Shown: positions 51,601-57,600 of the stretch, in pieces
Position numbering within the stretch: the stretch's first letter is position 1
How the letters are laid out: each line of letters opens with the position of its first letter
Assembly: GCF_014356525.2 (NCBI RefSeq)
Contig: NC_052508.1
Coordinates: 64,876,917 to 64,940,916 of the forward strand
Source: Nilaparvata lugens
Taxonomy: Eukaryota; Arthropoda; Insecta; Hemiptera; Delphacidae
Reading direction: 5' to 3'
Length of the DNA stretch: 64,000 bases
Made by a program: the position numbers and the translations under genes
The notes under the pieces: generated by a model
Seen by the model: the letters and a program-made list of their open reading frames with translations, nothing else
The model's database searches: none
Told to the model about the DNA's origin: nothing

Positions 51601-54600
51601 AACCTAGATGATGATGTAGTTCTTTGCTGGGATTTTCTTGTAGAATTTGTAACAAAATGAGTTTTCGAACAATTAAATTTGTTGCATTGTTTTAAATAAA
51701 TGTATGATTTCGGAACAGAATATAATTTGATTTCGGTTAATCAGCTATCAATAGACTTGCTTGAATGCTACTTGAAAGTTCAATTACAAAGAATTAATAG
51801 TACTCTTATTTTATTTTAGACATGACTAGTTTCGGCTCAACTTCCCATTATCATTATTTTGACATTTGACAATTTCAGGTTTGGCCGATACTAAATGTGT
51901 CTAAAATGAAATAAAATAAGGTTACTATCAATTCTTAAGTAATTGCTTGAATTTATTTGTTGTGGTTTTGATTCACATTTTCTAACTGAATTTACTTCTA
52001 TTTTTCAGCTGAGTCCGGAGCTATTTTCTCAGTTCGCCAAAGAGAGACATCTACATGTATCGTTATTGGAAAGGCTTTACGATCACTATCCTAGTACATT
52101 CCCATGTAAAATACTCCTATGTGAAAACTACAGGGCACATGAAGCAATAATCCGGGTAATTAGAACGTTTTCAAACTTTATTCAAATACTTTGTGTTGTT
52201 GTGAAGATGTTTTTCTGGTTTATGTCCATATTGATTGAAAACGACTTGATATTGTCAGGTCAATATCAAGTTGTTTGACAATATAAAGTAGTGTTAATTT
52301 AATTGGGATTTTCGTTTAATAATAATTATTCATTAATTAGCATTTGAACAAATGCAACTTCCAATTTATTTCCATCTGTAGTGTTAATTTATTATTCAAA
52401 TACCTTATTCATATACTTTATTGGAATAGCCACAGCAAGATATAATTCTTTTAATCGGAATAAAGTAGTATTGAAACCTAATTAAAGATGCTGTCTGCAC
52501 TTTTGAGTAATGCATGGGTCAACCTTGAAGCTTCAACATTTGGCTTTCATCCAAGGATTTTAGAGTGACTAATCTTATCAACTTTGTAACTGATTTGAAT
52601 TTTAATAAATTTGTGATTGTGAATAAATGTTATGTTTCAGTTCACTTCAGAACTCTTCTATGACCAAAAACTTATAAGTAGTGGTAAACAGCCAAGACAC
52701 GATAAATTCTATCCACTGACGTTCTTCACAACTCGTGGCGAGGATGTCCAGGATAAAAACTCGACAGCATTTTACAACAATTCTGAGGTTAGTTGACTTT
52801 GACTACTTTCAAACCAAGACTAGGTTTGATTTACTTAGGGCCAGTTGCACGAACGTCTGTTAAATATGGATATTAACGCCAATTAACAAATCAGCGTTAG
52901 TTTTACGGATTCATTTCTGTTCCACAAAGATCAGTTAGTTTCTAATTCCGATTTAGTTTTCCGGTTAACTAACCAACATTTTAACGGTTTCACAATCCGG
53001 CAACACTTTAATTTAACCGACAGATGATGCTATTCTGAACAAATGGCACAAAATTGAGGTTAGATTATTGAAGCGGTGACCATTCAGTTATTGGAGCGGT
53101 AGGCATGCGCCTAAAAATTCCTATCTGTCGCCAGTGTCAAGTGTTATCAGATTCTGCAGACGAAACAGATCGTAAACTATCCTCAAAAAATCAGAATATA
53201 ATTTTGAATGCTAATATCAGCTAAATACACTTCTCCATTTTATTAACGGATGAAATTCATTCATATATATATTTATATAGCTCATACTTTGAATTTTGTA
53301 GTTTTTTTACCAAAAACTAATTGGAAGACAGCTATCAGTAGGTACATAACTGGTGTTAGTTGGATTGAATTCCCCAAGAATGGCCTGTTGAAAATCTTTT
53401 ACGTCGATTAGTTTAACCGAATGTGCAACAAATTTTCTTCGTTTCAGCTAATCGCCGTTAAAATGGTGCCAACTAATCAGAATAAATTTTTTTCACACCG
53501 GTTAGTTTAATCGGCGTTATCGCTTGAAATGTCTGTTTTGTGCAACCAAAATGCATCGGTTAGCGCTAATCTCGATTAAAGTATAGCATTTAATCGTGAT
53601 TAAACGTTAACCGACGTACGTGCAACTGGCCCTTAGTGTTGATTATGTAAAATTATTGACCTGACTAACTTGTCTTATACTCCAAAAACTTGAGCCCTGA
53701 GGATGTAATTTCAAAAAAACATAGTTTAGTGAAGTTAGTAGTAGCATAGAAAAAAATTGCATAAGAAGATAATTCCTTGGTATAGGGGCGTTTATGTTCC
53801 AAATTTCACTGTTAACTCAAGCCCACACTCCTAGTAATTATTTTTCGTAACGATTTAAGTCTCTCATACTGTGCCGTTCTTACACTCTCACCCGGCTTAA
53901 ACAGTAAAAATAGACAGTAATCGGCATGAGTTAACAAAAAATCTGCTTGAAATTTGGAACATGAATGTCCTATATCATGAGATATCTTCTTTCATATGGT
54001 ATCTTTTCTATATGCTTCAATTCACTACAATAGGTCGATAAACATGATTCTCCTTATTCCACGAGAAACTAGATGTCCTATTCCATTGGATATCTTTTCT
54101 CTATGGTATAAACAAGTGAAGTAACGTGAATATGATATATTTAACTTGCCAGTAATGTTGCATACAAATAACCTTGTTAACTGCTATGTATACAGGTATA
54201 TGAGGTGGTGGAGCGAGTCTCCGAATTGAAGAAGCGTTGGCCAAGCTCGTGGGGAAAGTTGGACGAGCATTCAATCGGCATAATGACACCGTATGCCGAT
54301 CAAGTATTCAGAATTCGATCCGAACTCCGCAAAAGAAGAATGGGCGGCATCTCAGTAGAACGAGTATTGAATGTACAAGGTGTGCTATTGATAAAAATTT
54401 ATGTGTATCTGTAACCAGTTACTGTAATCAGTAACCAGTGCTGATCGATTTAGCACTTGACAACCGAATCAATGCGATTTTAACATTGAACAGAAAACAT
54501 TTTTTGTCTCCAAAATTCCCCATAACATATTTAAAATTAAATCATATTGACAATCAAATAATTGTGATTAAAGTTCTTTCCTTTATTGTATTATAGAAAA

Positions 54601-57600
54601 GGAGAAAAAGGATACGTTATCAATATCATCATTTATAAATAAATGAATGCTATAGATAGAATCAATAATCACGAGAGGAGAAAATCATGAATATTGAAGT
54701 AAGTTTTAAGGAAAATTGTAAATTGGTTACAACCGAAGATTCCAATAGACAGCTGATAGAATATCAGAATATGAAATTTCATGTCCCATGAATTAAATTT
54801 GAACATTAATTCTGAAAAATCTAGAAGGAAAATTGAAATTTGGGCTTCGAGGTGCACGAGATTGATATTTTTAGAATCTATGTTCGAAATTTGGAGATCT
54901 AAATCATTCCTGTTTTTCCGGTATGTAATTTATTTATTTATTTATTCATTTACAATGGAGACAACGGGTTTCCCCAAACATGTCTCCTTTACAAGAAAAT
55001 GTAAAATCTTAAAATATAATATATAGAAAACTTATAAAAAATCATAAAAAGAAATAAGGTACAAATGGTAATATTTATCCTATTACATATGGTAATAAGG
55101 TACAAAATGATAATATGGAAAAATACAGTAATTTAAAAAAAAATATATAATAATCCACAAGTTGACATTTTTTGATGCGAACAAAAGAACAAACACAACC
55201 CTACTCTCTCTTATTATATAGATGGATTAGAAGAAACTCTAATCTCTCGTGTTATATAGATGGATTATAAGAACTTTATATCAGTTGCATCCTCAAAGCA
55301 AGCAACATTCTCACTTATGTTGTACAATTTTTCAGGTAAACAGTTCCGTGCAATATTTCTTAGTACCGTAAGAACAAGAAGGACCTGCAGTGATGCGGCC
55401 AGTAAATTGAGATCAGAAGATGAGATGGACTACGGCTTTTTATCCAATTCCAAGTTGTTGAACACGGCAATAACTCGCGCCCAAAGCTTGGTGGCGGTTA
55501 TAGGCGATCCAGTTGCTCTCTGTTCCATTGGTCGTTGCAGGTATTTCAACTTCATTTCTAAACTATAGAATCAATTTAATTTATTTTCAAAGTAGCCTAA
55601 AACTTTTTGATTTAGAAATATTTTGTACAGGGTGGGGCAGAGCCGATTGACGAGTTTGGAAGGGTTATAAGTAATGCACCGTTCAATCTAGAAAAAAAAA
55701 ATTCAATGGGTTCAATTCAGTTTGAAATGTAATTTTTATTGTTGATTTTTGAAAATTATATCAGTTAAATGGCGGCTATCCGCAGCAATAAAATGATATA
55801 GCGTATGAAGTTTGTACACTGCGGTTGGTAAGGCCTGGATCTTCTCTGATTCGCTCCTTTAGTTCTTCCAAGGTGTGAGGGCGATCTTTGAATCCCTTTA
55901 TTTTCGAGGTAACTCAATAGAAAATAATCGCATATGCTTAAATCGGGTGAGCGTGCTGGCCATAGTTCTTTGAGAATGGCAACATCACTGTCAATGTCAC
56001 CTCCCAGCGTCATGTGACAATGTTACAAACGTTTTCCCCCCAAATTGGAAGAACTTGCTGAGGAACATGACTTGGAAGAAATATGGTTTTAGCAGAATGA
56101 AGCTACAGCCCATATAGGGCGCATTTCAATGAATTTGTTGAGACAAATGCTCCCAGGGCGGCTTATCTCACTAAGGGTGGACTTTAGGTGGCCGGCACGC
56201 TCACCCGATTTAAGCATATGCGATTTTTTTCTATGGGGTTACCTCGAAAATAAAGGGATTCAAAGATCGCCCTCACATCTTGGAAGAACTAAAGGAGCAA
56301 ATCAGAAAGAGATCCAGGCCTTACCAATCGCAGTGTACCAAAATGCGTTTTGAACTTCAAAAATACGCTACATCAGTTTATTGCTGCAGATATAATTTTT
56401 TAAAATTAACAATAAAAACTACATTTTAAACTGAATTGAACCCATTAAAGAATTTTTTCTAAGTTGAACGGTTCATTACTTATAACACTTCCAAGATATT
56501 TATCTCGGGCCACTCCCGTGTTTCGGATGGACACGTTAAGCCTTCGGTCCCGGCTGCCTAAAAAGCAGTCGTTAGGTCATGTCAGAGGTCCTGAAATTGA
56601 TCAGATGCGACCAGAAAACTCTGACACCAGACCTGAGCCAGCCAAGTCACTCGATATTATTATTATTAACACTTCCAAACTCGTCAATCGGCTCTGCCCC
56701 ACTCTGTACATAACCATAGCAAAACGTTAGCATAAGCAGATATCCCCATGGTATAGGTAGTTTATTTTCCAAATTTTCAAGCCAATTTCTTGTTAATTAA
56801 AGCCGATAGCTATAGAATACTGCCTATTATCACTGTTTTGGCCGGGTGAGAGTGTAAGAACGGCACGTTATGAGAGACTACCAGCATCACATAGCTCTAC
56901 GAAAAAGAACTTCTAGTACTATTGGCTTGAGTTAACAGTGAAATTTGGAACATAAACGCCCTATACCATGGGATATCTACTTATGCTATCTTTTATCTAT
57001 GACATAACCTTGTTTTGTACATTTTGTCTCGACTAAATATAGGAAATGAAGGGTGGCCACTAACGACAGGACAAGTGTGTTGAACATGTGTGTACACACA
57101 TGCTCGTCATGCATGTTGTGTCATCAGAGAAAGGCTTGACACGTGTTCGTTATGTGGCCATTATGTCGTTAGTGGCCATACTTGAGGTTAGTGGAGCCTG
57201 TTTTCTTGTTCCGTCTTGTATTTTTTGACTTTGAGTAATATTATAGATAGCCTGAATTGCCTTCATAAAATTTGTTGAATTTGCGTTTAATCTAATCAAT
57301 TATGTTGAAAATCCTGCCCAAACCCAAACCTGAACCAGGAAAAAACGTTACAATGTTACAAAATATTGGTTGGTTTGAATTTATATTATCTACTAAATTT
57401 AAATTGAACCATTGGAATACCTCTCAAATACATAATATGGATTAAAAAACACTTCATTCACATGGGCTACTTTTTAAGTTAATGAAAACAATATAAAAAT
57501 CTTGAAGTACCCTTTATTTTTTAAAGGTTGAACTATTTTAAAGCTTTTAAAAAATAAAGGGTACTTCAAGATTTTTATATTGTTTTTATAATATGGATTA

